Source of the DNA: Pseudoalteromonas sp. 0303
GTDB taxonomy: Bacteria; Pseudomonadota; Gammaproteobacteria; Enterobacterales; Alteromonadaceae
Length of the DNA stretch: 64,000 nt
NCBI RefSeq assembly: GCF_013349995.1
Contig: NZ_JABVXF010000008.1
Span: 1 to 64,000 of the forward strand
Direction: 5' to 3'
Position numbers and translations under genes: made by a program. The notes beneath the pieces were generated by a model that saw only the letters and a list, made by a program, of their open reading frames with translations, had not been told where the DNA came from and made no database searches. Positions 9,552-20,571 of this stretch are shown here, piece after piece (positions within the stretch are counted from its first letter, which is position 1; each line of letters opens with the position of its first letter).

Positions 9552-10262
9552 ATGGCACATAGACAAATAGTTTTAGATACAGAAACCACGGGTATTGACC
9601 CAAAGCAAGGCCACCGCATTATTGAAATCGGTTGTGTTGAACTTGTAAATCGCCGTCTTACTGGCAACAACTTTCATGTGTATATCAATCCACAACGTGA
9701 AATAGAAGAAGAAGCAATAGACGTTCACGGTATCACCAATGAATTTTTGCGTGATAAACCCCTGTACCATCAAATTGCCCATGAGTTTTTAGAGTATATT
9801 CGTGGCGCTGAGCTTGTTATTCATAACGCAGCGTTCGATATCGGCCACATGGATAATGAGTTTGCATTGTTAAATCAAGGTTTTCCGAATACTGCCGATG
9901 TATGTACTGTACTTGATACTTTAAAAATGGCGCGTGACTTGCACCCAGGTCAAAAGAATAACCTTGATGCACTTTGCCGTCGTTACGATATTGATAACTC
10001 AAAGCGTACGTTACACGGCGCTTTACTGGATTCTGAGATCTTAGCCGATGTTTACCTGTCGATGACGGGTGGGCAAGTAAAGCTGAATCTTAATCAAAAT
10101 AAAGATGAAGGCTCAACTCAACAAGCTGGTGGTATTCGCCGACTAAGTGCTGATAGAGCACCGCTTGTGGTATTAAGAGCAACAGAACAAGAGCACGCCG
10201 CTCACGAAGAGCGTTTAGACTTGGTTGCAAAGGGTGGCCAATGCCTGTGGCGTGCAGAATAA
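9552..10262 (+). CDS. dnaQ: DNA polymerase III epsilon subunit (proofreading exonuclease)
   Basis: The 3'-5' exonuclease of the replicative polymerase. At 236 residues it has the DnaQ motifs: DTETTG (ExoI, D9 and E11), NAAFDIG (ExoII) and [11 protein letters not shown] (ExoIII with the catalytic His and Asp). The C-terminal tail ends in [14 protein letters not shown], the segment that binds the alpha subunit in E. coli. It is divergent from rnhA and 9 bases before the next gene. Confidence 0.97.
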   Translation: MAHRQIVLDTETTGIDPKQGHRIIEIGCVELVNRRLTGNNFHVYINPQREIEEEAIDVHGITNEFLRDKPLYHQIAHEFLEYIRGAELVIHNAAFDIGHMDNEFALLNQGFPNTADVCTVLDTLKMARDLHPGQKNNLDALCRRYDIDNSKRTLHGALLDSEILADVYLSMTGGQVKLNLNQNKDEGSTQQAGGIRRLSADRAPLVVLRATEQEHAAHEERLDLVAKGGQCLWRAE

Positions 10263-10271
10263 GGTAATAAA

Positions 10272-11645
10272 ATGAGAAAACAACTACTAGCAGGATTAGT
10301 GTGTTTAATTCCCTTAGCGGGATTTGCCAACGAGCAAGATAAAATAACCCCATTAGAACGTGATGGGGTGCAAAATGAAATTCCCCTGCTAGAGAACCGT
10401 TTTCGTATTGACCATAAAGTCGATAAAGTAACCTTACTTTTCTTTCGTAAACGCGGTGCTCCTGCCGTTGTTTTAGTACGCCCTGACGGCACTAAGTATT
10501 ACGCTACTGACTCAGTAAACAATGATGACCTCGACTGGCATGATGAACTGAGCTATGACCTGATCACCATTAGCAACCCTATGCCTGGCCCTTGGCAAGT
10601 GGTCGGCAGTATCTTGCCAGATAGCCGTATTATGGTGCTAGGTGAAATAGAGCTTAATGTTGATCCACTCCCGCCTATGCTGTTTCGTGGTGAAACAGTA
10701 AAGCTGACTGGCCGTGTATTAAATGATGGTGAACCAATAGAAGTTGGTCAGTTTCGCGATGTGATAAGTTTGCACGTTGATTTTGTCAGCACTAATAATA
10801 GTGATTACGCAAACTTTGGTGCGGGCACGCAAAGTGTTACTGACTTTAGAGATGATGGCCGCGGCTTTGATGAGCGTCCGCTTGATGGTGTGTTTACCGG
10901 TGAGTTTAAGCTGATATTCCCGGCAGGAGAGTGGCAACCAGAGCTATATATAGAAACGCCTATATTAAAGCGTACCGTGGTGCAAAAACCGATAGTCGTG
11001 CATGAGCCGCCTTTTGATTATGAAGTAGCGCTTGCTGAGCAAGATGAAGATGACCACATTTTAACGATCACCTTAAATCCTGAAATCGTCAAACCTGAAA
11101 CCGTGCTCATTCAGGGGAAAATCTATTATCCGAATAATGAAGAGCAAATGTTCTCAATTGATGCGGATAAATCACAAATGCGCGAACTTGCAATTAAAAA
11201 TTATGACTGGGGTAGATACAGTGTTGAGCTCTCTGTATTTGGTAGCAACATAAATGACCGTGAATTTATGGCGACGTTACCGACTTATAAATTTGAAATT
11301 GAGCGACCAATTGAAGCTGTACCAGAAATTGTTCGCCCAGAAATTGATTTAGAAGCGCAAGCAGAGCAACAACGAATTCTTGAAGAAGAACAAAAAGCGT
11401 CCACCATGCTCATGGTGACCTTAATTGTTGTTGGAAATTTAACCGTCCTTTTATTAGGTTGGCTGGCAATTAGAATTTTTGTTCAGAAGAAACCGCTGAA
11501 ATTTAAAATTTCTTTACCGTTTTTAAAGAAAAAAAATCAAACCGAAAATGATGAGCAAGCAACGAATGAAAATGAAGTTGGCAAAAATGGCTCAAAAAAT
11601 GACAAATCAGGTGAAATTTTAAACCTTTCGATGTCAGATGACTAA
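10272..11645 (+). CDS. TIGR03503 family membrane-anchored protein
   Basis: A 457-residue protein with a signal peptide (residues 1-19, cleavage after GFA), a large extracytoplasmic part containing von Willebrand/choice-of-anchor-like beta text such as DDGRGFDERPLDGVFTGEF, one transmembrane segment near residues 377-400, and a lysine-rich cytoplasmic tail of about 57 residues. It fits TIGR03503, a family without known function found in Alteromonadales and Vibrionales. It follows dnaQ by nine bases and is probably cotranscribed. Confidence 0.75.
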   Translation: MRKQLLAGLVCLIPLAGFANEQDKITPLERDGVQNEIPLLENRFRIDHKVDKVTLLFFRKRGAPAVVLVRPDGTKYYATDSVNNDDLDWHDELSYDLITISNPMPGPWQVVGSILPDSRIMVLGEIELNVDPLPPMLFRGETVKLTGRVLNDGEPIEVGQFRDVISLHVDFVSTNNSDYANFGAGTQSVTDFRDDGRGFDERPLDGVFTGEFKLIFPAGEWQPELYIETPILKRTVVQKPIVVHEPPFDYEVALAEQDEDDHILTITLNPEIVKPETVLIQGKIYYPNNEEQMFSIDADKSQMRELAIKNYDWGRYSVELSVFGSNINDREFMATLPTYKFEIERPIEAVPEIVRPEIDLEAQAEQQRILEEEQKASTMLMVTLIVVGNLTVLLLGWLAIRIFVQKKPLKFKISLPFLKKKNQTENDEQATNENEVGKNGSKNDKSGEILNLSMSDD

Positions 11646-11672
11646 AAAACCTGTAAAAATACAAAAAACCCC

Positions 11673-11701
11673 TTGACGAACCAGAGGGTGATTCGTATTA
11701 T
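11673..11701 (+). promoter_or_regulatory. Strong sigma70 promoter of the tRNA-Asp cluster
   Basis: TTGACG (11673-11678) and TATTAT (11696-11701) are separated by exactly 17 bases. A-rich tracts just upstream look like an UP element, and the GC-rich bases after the -10 box (TCACGCCGC) resemble a stringent-control discriminator. The first tRNA starts 43 bases after the -10 box. Confidence 0.85.
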
Positions 11702-11743
11702 TCACGCCGCTGTCAGGGGAGACTCAGTCAGCAACGAAAATGT

Positions 11744-11820
11744 GGAGTGGTAGTTCAGTTGGTTAGAATACCGGCCTGTCACGCCGGGGGTCGCGGGTTC
11801 GAGTCCCGTCCACTCCGCCA
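11744..11820 (+). tRNA. tRNA-Asp (GUC), copy 1
   Basis: 77 bases including encoded CCA. The acceptor stem GGAGTGG pairs with CCACTCC, the anticodon stem is CCGGC/GCCGG with anticodon GTC in the loop, and the T arm GCGGGTTCGAGTCCCGT is canonical. In E. coli a tRNA-Asp gene (aspV) also follows dnaQ. Confidence 0.98.
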
Positions 11821-11847
11821 ATTTTCGACAATTTGTAAGTGTGCGCT

Positions 11848-11924
11848 GGAGTGGTAGTTCAGTTGGTTAGAATACCGGCCTGTCACGCCGGGGGTCGCGG
11901 GTTCGAGTCCCGTCCACTCCGCCA
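11848..11924 (+). tRNA. tRNA-Asp (GUC), copy 2
   Basis: Identical to copy 1 over all 77 bases, with encoded CCA; separated from it by 27 bases of unrelated sequence. Confidence 0.98.
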
Positions 11925-11951
11925 CTTAAGTAATAACAATGATATCTTTGC

Positions 11952-12028
11952 GGAGTGGTAGTTCAGTTGGTTAGAATACCGGCCTGTCACGCCGGGGGTC
12001 GCGGGTTCGAGTCCCGTCCACTCCGCCA
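11952..12028 (+). tRNA. tRNA-Asp (GUC), copy 3
   Basis: Identical to the other copies, with encoded CCA; 27 bases after copy 2. Confidence 0.98.
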
Positions 12029-12078
12029 TTTGATATCATAAACAAATTAAGTGCATTACCCCATGCACATACCACTGC

Positions 12079-12155
12079 GGAGTGGTAGTTCAGTTGGTTA
12101 GAATACCGGCCTGTCACGCCGGGGGTCGCGGGTTCGAGTCCCGTCCACTCCGCCA
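12079..12155 (+). tRNA. tRNA-Asp (GUC), copy 4
   Basis: Identical to the other copies, with encoded CCA; 50 bases after copy 3. Its CCA end merges into a 9-bp hairpin (12154-12176). Confidence 0.98.
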
Positions 12156-12210
12156 TTTGTTTTCCTCAAACAAATGATTAAATAAGTCTTTACATTACAC
12201 CTTATTTTTT
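12154..12210 (+). terminator. Hairpins ending the tRNA-Asp operon
   Basis: A first stem CATTTGTTT (12154-12162) / AAACAAATG (12168-12176) uses bases of the last CCA. A second, AAATAAG (12180-12186) / CTTATTT (12201-12207), is followed by a T run to 12210. Together they are the likely transcription end. Confidence 0.65.
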
Positions 12211-12224
12211 ACTTATACTGACAA

Positions 12225-12308
<84 letters not shown>

Positions 12309-12413
12309 TTCATCCTACCTTGCTAATATTCTTCATTATTCCTATTTATTCAGCTTCTTATATCTGCATGAATAGCAAAGAATGGCGGCTCCACAACAAA
12401 AAGGAAATGCGTT

Positions 12414-13136
12414 ATGAGTACATTCGGAACACAACTAAGACACTATCGCAGTGAGCTAAAACTGAGCCAACCAGAATTTGCAGAGCAAGTTGGAATAGAA
12501 CAAAGTTACCTTTCAAAACTTGAGAACGATAAATCAGTGCCTTCAAATGACACATTTCGTTCAATATTAACGGCGCTCAATCTAACAATTTGCGACTTTA
12601 TGGAGCCATTAAAATATTCTGTAGATAAAGCTCGGTTGATTAATGTGCCTGACATTGAAGCTTGGTATAAGCAACAAAGTAATAAGCAATTCATTAAACA
12701 GCGTTCACTCGTCTATATTGCCATACTGTTAAGTGCGCTAGGCTGTGCCATGTTTTATTTAGGGCACCAAGAAAAGCTATTCAATACAAAGTTCTATGAG
12801 TACAAATCATATGGTGTAGTGAAAGATAATGAACCAGATGGCATTTTTCATGATTGGCGTACGCTACTCGTAGAACAAAGCCGCGAGAAAATAGATGCTA
12901 AACGTCGAGAAATGATCAGAAGGCATGATTTTAAATTTATTATTTCAGCGGACTATAAAGGTATTTCGTTTGTAGAACCTGGCGAGCAAGGCAGGCGTTT
13001 ATATAGCCTTACTTCAAAAACACCTATTATCAAGCCCCATAAAGGCCATGTGTGGCTTGAGTTTATAGGTATCTTATTGTTTGTAGTTGGTGCAGGTCTC
13101 ATCACATTTGAGAGTAAACTGACAAGACAGCATTAA
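12414..13136 (+). CDS. Membrane-anchored XRE-type transcription regulator
   Basis: 240 residues. The N-terminal 65 form a Cro/CI-type helix-turn-helix (LSQPEFAEQVGIEQSYLSKLE). Two transmembrane segments follow, near residues 98-117 and 213-233, which enclose a roughly 95-residue region that should lie outside the cytoplasm. The layout suggests a one-component membrane sensor with a DNA-binding domain inside. AAGGAA precedes ATG 12414. Signal and targets are unknown; the heptanucleotide array lies in its likely promoter region. Confidence 0.8.
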   Translation: MSTFGTQLRHYRSELKLSQPEFAEQVGIEQSYLSKLENDKSVPSNDTFRSILTALNLTICDFMEPLKYSVDKARLINVPDIEAWYKQQSNKQFIKQRSLVYIAILLSALGCAMFYLGHQEKLFNTKFYEYKSYGVVKDNEPDGIFHDWRTLLVEQSREKIDAKRREMIRRHDFKFIISADYKGISFVEPGEQGRRLYSLTSKTPIIKPHKGHVWLEFIGILLFVVGAGLITFESKLTRQH

Positions 13137-13159
13137 TGAGTTGTAGAACCTGACGCGTG

Positions 13160-13624
13160 TTAGCTGGCGTCAGGATCACGAGGAATTAAATGTGCAAATT
13201 GCTGCTGGTGGATTTGTTCATATAGGGTAGCTGCATAGCTTTGCGCATCATGTAATCTGCGCGTACTGATGTGTTTTCTAAGATCATCAAGTGCAGCCGT
13301 TGCAGGTTCATAACCTTGGCTACTTGCCAGACTTAACCATACCGCGCCATGAAAAACACTGTGCGGTACACCTTGCCCTTTGATGAAAAACAGCCCCATA
13401 TAAAATTGCGCCCTATGGTTACCTGCCATAGCTGCTAAGCGCATCCATTTTGCAGCAAGGGGAGGCTGTTCATTTTTTAAATAATACAAAGCTTTGTTTA
13501 GTACGTTTTCAACAGATTGACTACTTTTATCTGGCGCCGACCCTTTATCGGGTTGGGTAATAAAGGCAAGTACATTATCAAGCTGTTGCTCTAAATCTAA
13601 GCCTACTGGCGAATTATCAGACAT
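13160..13624 (-). CDS. Sel1-repeat protein
   Basis: 154 residues with about two Sel1-type helical repeats in the middle: AAKWMRLAAMAGNHRAQFYMGLFF followed in the next unit by GAVWLSLASSQGYEPA. Such solenoids mediate protein contacts. No signal peptide is visible, so it is probably cytoplasmic. Partner unknown. It is convergent with the XRE gene and divergent from the purine permease. Confidence 0.7.
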   Translation of the reverse strand: MSDNSPVGLDLEQQLDNVLAFITQPDKGSAPDKSSQSVENVLNKALYYLKNEQPPLAAKWMRLAAMAGNHRAQFYMGLFFIKGQGVPHSVFHGAVWLSLASSQGYEPATAALDDLRKHISTRRLHDAQSYAATLYEQIHQQQFAHLIPRDPDAS

Positions 13625-13745
13625 AGTTTAGTTATTTTCTTGAAATAAAAGACCTTATTAGTTTAGAACATTGCAAGGTAAAATGTCCTCTTATTGAGAT
13701 AAAATATGATAAAATTAGCCAATTAATCTCAACTTAAAGTTCAAC

Positions 13746-15038
13746 ATGTTCGAAAGACTTTTCAAAATCACTGAAAACAACACCTCTGTGCGCCGCGAGA
13801 CTATTGCTGGCATCACAACATTCATTACCATGGTTTACATTGTATTTGTTAACCCTGCCATGCTAGCAGAAGCGGGAATGGATCAAGGTGCGGCATTCGT
13901 AGCAACCTGTATTGCTGCTGCAATTGGCTGTTTTATTATGGGTTTATGGGCAAACTACCCATTAGCACTGGCTCCGGGTATGGGCTTAAACGCCTTCTTC
14001 ACTTATGGTGTTGTTTTGGGCATGGGCTACACTTGGCAAGCTGCATTAGGTGCAGTTTTTATGTCTGGCTGTATCTTCTTATTCTTAAGCCTATTTAAGG
14101 TGAGAGAGTGGATCATTGATGCTATTCCTCTGGTGTTAAAACGTGCCATTGCCACAGGTATCGGTGCTTTCTTAGCCCTTATTGCACTGAAAAACGCCGG
14201 TATTATCGTAGCAAGCCCTGCAACCTTAGTGCAGTTAGGCGATATCACAGCCCCAGGCCCACTACTTGCGATTTTTAGCTTCTTTGTTATTGCAGCACTG
14301 TTATACCGCGATATGAAAAGCGGCGTACTTATCAGTATTTTATTAGTAACCGCAATTGCCCTTGGTTTAGACCTTGTGGAGTATCAAGGAATTATTTCAA
14401 TGCCGCCTTCAATTGCACCAACCTTTATGCAATTGGATTTTGCAGCAGCATTCGAAATCTCAATGCTAACAGTGGTTTTTGCGTTCTTATTTGTTGATTT
14501 GTTTGATACTTCAGGCACTTTAGTTGCTGTAACGCAAAAAGCAGGTATTGCTGATGAACAAGGTAAAATGCCTCGTTTAGGTCGCGCACTAAGTGCCGAC
14601 AGTACAGCTACTATTGCAGGCTCAATGCTTGGTACGTCAACAACAACGTCTTATATTGAATCAGTTGCAGGTGTGTCTGTGGGCGGCCGTACAGGTCTTA
14701 CCGCTGTGGTTGTAGGTATTTGTTTCTTGTTAATGATGTTCTTTGCACCACTTGCTAGCATGATCCCAGCTTATGCAACGGCAGGTGCAATTTTATATGT
14801 TGCTGTGTTAATGATGCAAAATTTAAAGCTTGTAAATTGGGATGATATGACAGATGCCATTCCAGTGAGCGTTGTATTATTGATGACGCCGTTAACTTTC
14901 TCGATTGCGCACGGTATCGCCCTTGGTTTTATCTCGTATACTGCCGTGAAGTTGGTATGTGGTAAAAAAGATGAAATCAGTATTAGTGTGTGGGTATTAA
15001 CAGCGCTGTTTATTGTTAAGTTTGCGTTTTTATCTTAA
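13746..15038 (+). CDS. NCS2 family purine (adenine/guanine/hypoxanthine) permease
   Basis: A 430-residue inner-membrane proton symporter of the AzgA-like NCS2 branch. N-terminal RRETIAGITTFITMVYIVFVNP is characteristic, as are DLFDTSGTLVAV and GTSTTTSYIESVAGVSVGGRTG, which hold the substrate-site residues of this branch. About a dozen hydrophobic spans are present. The exact purine preference cannot be read. No purine riboswitch is visible in the 120 bases upstream. Confidence 0.9.
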   Translation: MFERLFKITENNTSVRRETIAGITTFITMVYIVFVNPAMLAEAGMDQGAAFVATCIAAAIGCFIMGLWANYPLALAPGMGLNAFFTYGVVLGMGYTWQAALGAVFMSGCIFLFLSLFKVREWIIDAIPLVLKRAIATGIGAFLALIALKNAGIIVASPATLVQLGDITAPGPLLAIFSFFVIAALLYRDMKSGVLISILLVTAIALGLDLVEYQGIISMPPSIAPTFMQLDFAAAFEISMLTVVFAFLFVDLFDTSGTLVAVTQKAGIADEQGKMPRLGRALSADSTATIAGSMLGTSTTTSYIESVAGVSVGGRTGLTAVVVGICFLLMMFFAPLASMIPAYATAGAILYVAVLMMQNLKLVNWDDMTDAIPVSVVLLMTPLTFSIAHGIALGFISYTAVKLVCGKKDEISISVWVLTALFIVKFAFLS

Positions 15039-15050
15039 TTTGCACAAAGC

Positions 15051-15080
15051 AAAGAAAAAGTGGTTTACCACTTTTTCTTT
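15051..15080. terminator. Bidirectional terminator overlapping a stop codon
   Basis: A perfect 13-bp stem, AAAGAAAAAGTGG (15051-15063) and CCACTTTTTCTTT (15068-15080), with loop TTTA. The stop codon of the leftward gene (15065-15067) lies in the loop, so one arm is the last codons of that gene (the KKKW end). Confidence 0.85.
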
Positions 15081-15823
15081 GGTGCGAATAATACGTCTAA
15101 ATCGTCCTGCTCTTGTTCTGCTTTCTTCTTTAGTGACGTTGCATTTGATGCTTTCAACTCAGAGCTAATCGTTTCTAAATAGCCTTCAACTTCTTGTCTT
15201 TTCGAGTTTACATATTCATCGCTATAGCTAACTGAGGTCAGTGTTGCTAGAGCTTTTTCAAAATACTGTCTGGCAGAGCCCACCATATTTGCTGAGCGAG
15301 CTGAAATCCCGCGCTTAATTTGGCTTTCTACATTGATTCTTAACTGCAATTTTTCAAGGCGTTTATCTTCAGCAACAAATACTTGGCTATCTACTTTGCC
15401 TTTACCATGCTCTGAGCGAAGTACTGCTCGTAATTTCTTTATACCTTGAATTAGAGCTATTAATTGTTTGTCGTTATCTGGTAGTGCTAATGCATCGCTA
15501 TTATTTGCTTCGATAGGAGAGGCTAAACGCTCTTTAGATTCTTTTAGTCTGTTTTTTAATTCTTTTGAACTTGGAGAAAGCTCAACCATTGAAACAAGTG
15601 CATCATAAATACGGCGCTGAATAATACGCAGAATATTTTCAGACATGGGGATATTGGCACTGTTAAGCAGTACATCTTCTGCTTCTTCAATGATTTTTTT
15701 CTGTTTTGTAAGCTCTTTACGGCGCTCTGCTTCTTGTTTTTCTTTATGTTGTTGCACAGCACTGACCCATAATGCGATCACGATTAATGCAACAATGAGC
15801 ATGATGATGATAGAAACAATCAT
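15065..15823 (-). CDS. Coiled-coil membrane-anchored protein of unknown function
   Basis: 252 residues. A single N-terminal transmembrane helix (residues 1-22, very rich in Ile, Val and Leu) is followed by a charged helical body with coiled-coil character (KEKQEAERRKELTKQKKIIEEAE) and a C-terminal lysine-rich tail. A TPR-like stretch, SARQYFEKALATLTSV, occurs near residue 185. I do not recognise the family; similar single-span coiled-coil proteins are common in Alteromonadales. The 3' end is built into the terminator shared with the purine permease. Confidence 0.6.
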   Translation of the reverse strand: MIVSIIIMLIVALIVIALWVSAVQQHKEKQEAERRKELTKQKKIIEEAEDVLLNSANIPMSENILRIIQRRIYDALVSMVELSPSSKELKNRLKESKERLASPIEANNSDALALPDNDKQLIALIQGIKKLRAVLRSEHGKGKVDSQVFVAEDKRLEKLQLRINVESQIKRGISARSANMVGSARQYFEKALATLTSVSYSDEYVNSKRQEVEGYLETISSELKASNATSLKKKAEQEQDDLDVLFAPKKKW

Positions 15824-17098
<1,275 letters not shown>

Positions 17099-17105
17099 AG
17101 ATAAT

Positions 17106-17129
17106 AAAGCCGCTTTAAAGCGGCTTTTT
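17106..17129 (+). terminator. Intrinsic terminator after cysB
   Basis: AAAGCCGCTTTAAAGCGGCTTT is a near-perfect palindrome followed by T residues, 8 bases after the cysB stop and 25 before the end of the convergent sdaA. Confidence 0.85.
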
Positions 17130-17153
17130 ATTATGCAGAAAACGTGCTGTAAA

Positions 17154-18530
17154 TTAACACTCGATGATATTAACCGCTAAGCCACCGCGAGCGGTTTCTT
17201 TGTATTTTGTTTTCATATCATTACCTGTGTCGAGCATGGTTTTAATAACCTTATCAAGGGTCACTTTTTGCTCGCCAGAACCACGCATTGCAAGGCGTGA
17301 CGCATTAATTGCTTTAATTGAGCCCATCGCATTACGTTCAATACACGGTACTTGCACAAGGCCGCCAACCGGGTCACAGGTTAAGCCTAGGTTGTGCTCC
17401 ATGCCGATTTCAGCAGCGTTTTCAACCTGTACTACATTACCACCCATGATTTCAGTTAGTGCACCCGCTGCCATTGAGCAAGCAACGCCCACTTCACCTT
17501 GGCAACCTACTTCAGCACCCGAAATAGACGCGTTCTTTTTATATAAAATACCAATTGCTGCCGCCGTTAATAAGTATCGTGTTGCGATATCACGGTCTAC
17601 TTCTTTAATGAAAGTGTGATAATACATTAATACCGCTGGCAAAATTCCTGCAGCACCATTGGTTGGTGCGGTAACAACACGGCCGCCGGCAGCGTTCTCT
17701 TCGTTTACTGCAAGGGCAAATAAATCAACCCAATCCATAGCACGTAATGGGTCGTTGTTTACCTCAATATTTAATTTAAGGTGTAAACTAGGGGCGCGAC
17801 GCTTTACTTTTAATCCGCCTGGTAAGATACCTTCTGTCCGCATACCACGTTCAATACAGGCCTTCATTACTTGCCAAATATTAAACAGCTCATCTTTGAT
17901 GTCTTTTTCGCTGCGCAGAGTTTTTTCGTTGTGCATCATAAGCGTTGATACACTGAACCCTGATTCACGGCATAGCTCTAACAACTCTTTTGCCGTGTTA
18001 AACGGATAAGGTGCTGGGTTTTCTTCGCGGATTTCGAGTGCTTTTTGTTTTTCGTTCTCGAACTCATCATCACTGACGATAAAGCCGCCACCGATTGAGT
18101 AATACACTTTACTGAATAACTTTTCGCCATTTTGGCTGGCAATGATTTCCATTGCATTTGAATGTTTTGGTAATGTTTTACGACGATGAAATACAATCGC
18201 ACCTTGCTTCGGAAAGTTGGCTTTATGGCTTTGGTTTAAATAAATAACCTGTTCTTTTTCGATTTTTGCGAGGATATCGTCGACTAAATCAGCATCAATG
18301 GTTTCTGGATCATAACCGGCAAGGCCTAAGATCACAGCTTTACCAGAGCCATGGCCAATACCTGTTTGACCGAGTGAGCCAAATAGCTCAACTTTAATAT
18401 CGGTGACGTTTGCAAGTAAGTTTTTTTCTTCTAATTCGTTTACAAATAAACGCGAAGCGCGCATTGGGCCAACAGTGTGAGATGACGATGGGCCAATACC
18501 AATACTAAACATATCGAATGCACTGATCAT
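17154..18530 (-). CDS. sdaA: L-serine ammonia-lyase (serine dehydratase), iron-sulfur type
   Basis: Deaminates L-serine to pyruvate with a [4Fe-4S] cluster. The single chain of 458 residues combines the beta part ([18 protein letters not shown] near the N-terminus) with the alpha part. The cluster cysteines are seen in [10 protein letters not shown] and [12 protein letters not shown]. In E. coli the order pabB-nudL-sdaA is the same as here, so this is ancestral synteny. The gene lies 101 bases after nudL on the same strand. Confidence 0.96.
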   Translation of the reverse strand: MISAFDMFSIGIGPSSSHTVGPMRASRLFVNELEEKNLLANVTDIKVELFGSLGQTGIGHGSGKAVILGLAGYDPETIDADLVDDILAKIEKEQVIYLNQSHKANFPKQGAIVFHRRKTLPKHSNAMEIIASQNGEKLFSKVYYSIGGGFIVSDDEFENEKQKALEIREENPAPYPFNTAKELLELCRESGFSVSTLMMHNEKTLRSEKDIKDELFNIWQVMKACIERGMRTEGILPGGLKVKRRAPSLHLKLNIEVNNDPLRAMDWVDLFALAVNEENAAGGRVVTAPTNGAAGILPAVLMYYHTFIKEVDRDIATRYLLTAAAIGILYKKNASISGAEVGCQGEVGVACSMAAGALTEIMGGNVVQVENAAEIGMEHNLGLTCDPVGGLVQVPCIERNAMGSIKAINASRLAMRGSGEQKVTLDKVIKTMLDTGNDMKTKYKETARGGLAVNIIEC

Positions 18531-18631
18531 AATTTGCTACTCATTTTTCTATTAACGGCATACTACCTGCCTTTGAACGGTGCCACATGATAACGTTTAA
18601 ACGTGCCTGTGTAACCCTAAAAGCAGGATAA

Positions 18632-19210
18632 TTAAACTGGTAGGGCGAGCTGTTTTATAAAGTTATTAATTATGCTCGCTGTTGCTCCCCAAAGCAGTCC
18701 GTGGGGGGTCATCAAACCTTGCAAAGTAATGGTTTTGCCATTTCTCTGAAAGGGGAGGGGTTGCCAATTTTGTTGATTACTTAAATAAGATAAGGGCAGT
18801 AAAAAGCTGGCAGCAACTTCGTTGGGATCTGCTTGCCACGTTGTGCCTTCACTAAGCACACACACAAAAGGCTCAATAGTGAAACCGGTTAGGGTCGCGT
18901 ACTGATGTAATTTACCGTGGACAGTCACTTGGTGTGTCGCAATGTTAAGCTCTTCATTAAGCTCTCGAAGAGCGGTGTGCAGCAAAGTATCATCTTGTTC
19001 TTCATGCTTGCCACCCGGTAAGCAAATCTCCCCCGGGTGATGAAGTAAATAACTAGGTCGCTTGCACAGCAACAAATGCGCTTTGTCGTTAACATCAAGC
19101 AGAGGTAACATTACAGCACTGGCTCGCTTTTCGGCATTAAAGCGAATGGTAGCTGGGCGCTCTGTGGTTTGACTTAAACTAAAACGGGCAATTATTTGCT
19201 GACTATTCAA
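18632..19210 (-). CDS. nudL: Nudix hydrolase, CoA pyrophosphatase type (NudL)
   Basis: A 192-residue Nudix enzyme predicted to split CoA or its derivatives into phosphopantetheine and 3',5'-ADP. The Nudix box runs from PGGKHEEQDD to ALRELNEELNI (G...E...RE..EE pattern complete). HPGEICLPGG just before it fits the CoA-specific branch (UPF0035). The start appears to be TTG 19210; the next ATG would remove conserved sequence. It is 17 bases after pabB and probably cotranscribed. Confidence 0.88.
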   Translation of the reverse strand: MNSQQIIARFSLSQTTERPATIRFNAEKRASAVMLPLLDVNDKAHLLLCKRPSYLLHHPGEICLPGGKHEEQDDTLLHTALRELNEELNIATHQVTVHGKLHQYATLTGFTIEPFVCVLSEGTTWQADPNEVAASFLLPLSYLSNQQNWQPLPFQRNGKTITLQGLMTPHGLLWGATASIINNFIKQLALPV

Positions 19211-19227
19211 GGTAGTTACTTCAACGT

Positions 19228-20571
19228 TTACTTTAATAAAGGCAGTATTTTATTTACTTTATCGTAAGTTTCTTGGTACTCCAAGTCGACCTTTGAATCA
19301 GCCACAATACCACCGCCAGCCCAGCAATAGATTGCACCTTTGTGGCACACTAAAGTACGAATTGTGATACTGGTATCCATGTTGCCACAGGCACTCAAAT
19401 AGCCAATTGAGCCGCAGTACACACTACGGCGATGTGGTTCGAGTTCTTCAATAATTTCCATAGCGCGAATTTTCGGTGCTCCGGTAATTGAACCACCCGG
19501 GAAAGCGGCATGAATTTGGTCAACGGCATCTTTGCCATCCGCTAATTCTGCGCGCACAGTACTTACTAAATGATGTACAGCCGGAAAGCTTTCAATGGCA
19601 AATAACGAGGGGACGGTGACACTACCTGGACGAGCCACTTTGCCTAAATCGTTGCGCAGCAGATCAACAATCATGACATTTTCTGCGCGGTCTTTTTCTG
19701 ATTGCTGTAAACGAGTTGCTTGCGCTTGGTCTTGTTCAGAGTCAGCCAAACGAGGGAGCGTTCCTTTAATTGGCTTGGTTTCTATTTGGCCCTGATTAAT
19801 CGAAATAAAACGCTCTGGTGAAATAGATAAAATAGCGCCATCAGGGTGATTTATATAGCTTGAAAATGGTGCTTTATTAGCTTCTCGAAGTTGTTTATAT
19901 GCTTGCCATGTTGAACCTGAAAATTCAGCTTTAAAACGCTGTGCAAGGTTGATCTGGTAGCAGTCACCACTTTTTAAATAAGCTTGAATTTTCTCGAACT
20001 TTTCGCTGTAGCTGGCTTGACTCATGTTTGATTGCCAGTCGCTTTGTAGCGCGAACTCTGCACTTGTTGGTGTTTCGTTTAGCTGCTGCTGATATAGCGC
20101 TAAGCGATTATGATTTGGCTGACAGACGTAAAACCAGCTTTGCTGTTGCTTATCATAAATAAGCGCATCTGGATAAAGGCCTACAGCCATTTGCGGCATG
20201 TTAATGTCGTTTTCGGCAGTACTTGGCATGCTTTCAATCACACGACCTAAGTCATAACCAAAATAGCCAAGCCAACCACCTGTAAAAGGGAGGTTATTAG
20301 GGTTAGCTGTGTGATTAAATTCCTGAAGGCCTTTTTTCATCAAGCTAAAACAATCACTTGATTGCGTCTTGCCGTCGACAAAGCATGTATTTTCACGCAC
20401 TTCTAATTGCATTAATGGTGCAATAGCAATGATATCGAAGCGGCTATTCACATGCTCGCTATTGGCTGAATCGAGCAACACAGCATGGGGCAAATGAGCA
20501 AAATGACTAAATAGCGCGATGCAATCACCACTTAAATCTAATTTAATGCACAAATTTTCATCGTTTATCAT
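19228..20571 (-). CDS. pabB: Aminodeoxychorismate synthase component I
   Basis: Combines chorismate with ammonia delivered by PabA to make 4-amino-4-deoxychorismate for folate. 447 residues. The chorismate-binding domain is clear: SGDCYQINLAQRF, SPERFI, ETKPIKGTLPR (the conserved Lys that favours aminodeoxychorismate over anthranilate chemistry), AENVMIVDLLRNDLG, FPGGSITGAPK and the final GGGIVADS. The N-terminal domain is the variable PabB/TrpE one. PabA must be encoded elsewhere. Confidence 0.95.
   Translation of the reverse strand: MINDENLCIKLDLSGDCIALFSHFAHLPHAVLLDSANSEHVNSRFDIIAIAPLMQLEVRENTCFVDGKTQSSDCFSLMKKGLQEFNHTANPNNLPFTGGWLGYFGYDLGRVIESMPSTAENDINMPQMAVGLYPDALIYDKQQQSWFYVCQPNHNRLALYQQQLNETPTSAEFALQSDWQSNMSQASYSEKFEKIQAYLKSGDCYQINLAQRFKAEFSGSTWQAYKQLREANKAPFSSYINHPDGAILSISPERFISINQGQIETKPIKGTLPRLADSEQDQAQATRLQQSEKDRAENVMIVDLLRNDLGKVARPGSVTVPSLFAIESFPAVHHLVSTVRAELADGKDAVDQIHAAFPGGSITGAPKIRAMEIIEELEPHRRSVYCGSIGYLSACGNMDTSITIRTLVCHKGAIYCWAGGGIVADSKVDLEYQETYDKVNKILPLLK

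Noticed and set aside
11971..12156. Leftward open frame over the tRNA cluster
   Set aside because: It lies on the antisense strand of two tRNA genes and its text (repeated GLEPATPGVTGR) is only the translation of the tRNA complement.
13625..13745. Purine riboswitch before the NCS2 permease
   Set aside because: The leader is about 120 bases, AT-rich, and lacks the conserved three-helix pattern.
17164..18009. Long rightward frames inside sdaA
   Set aside because: They are antisense to a complete, well-conserved serine dehydratase gene.
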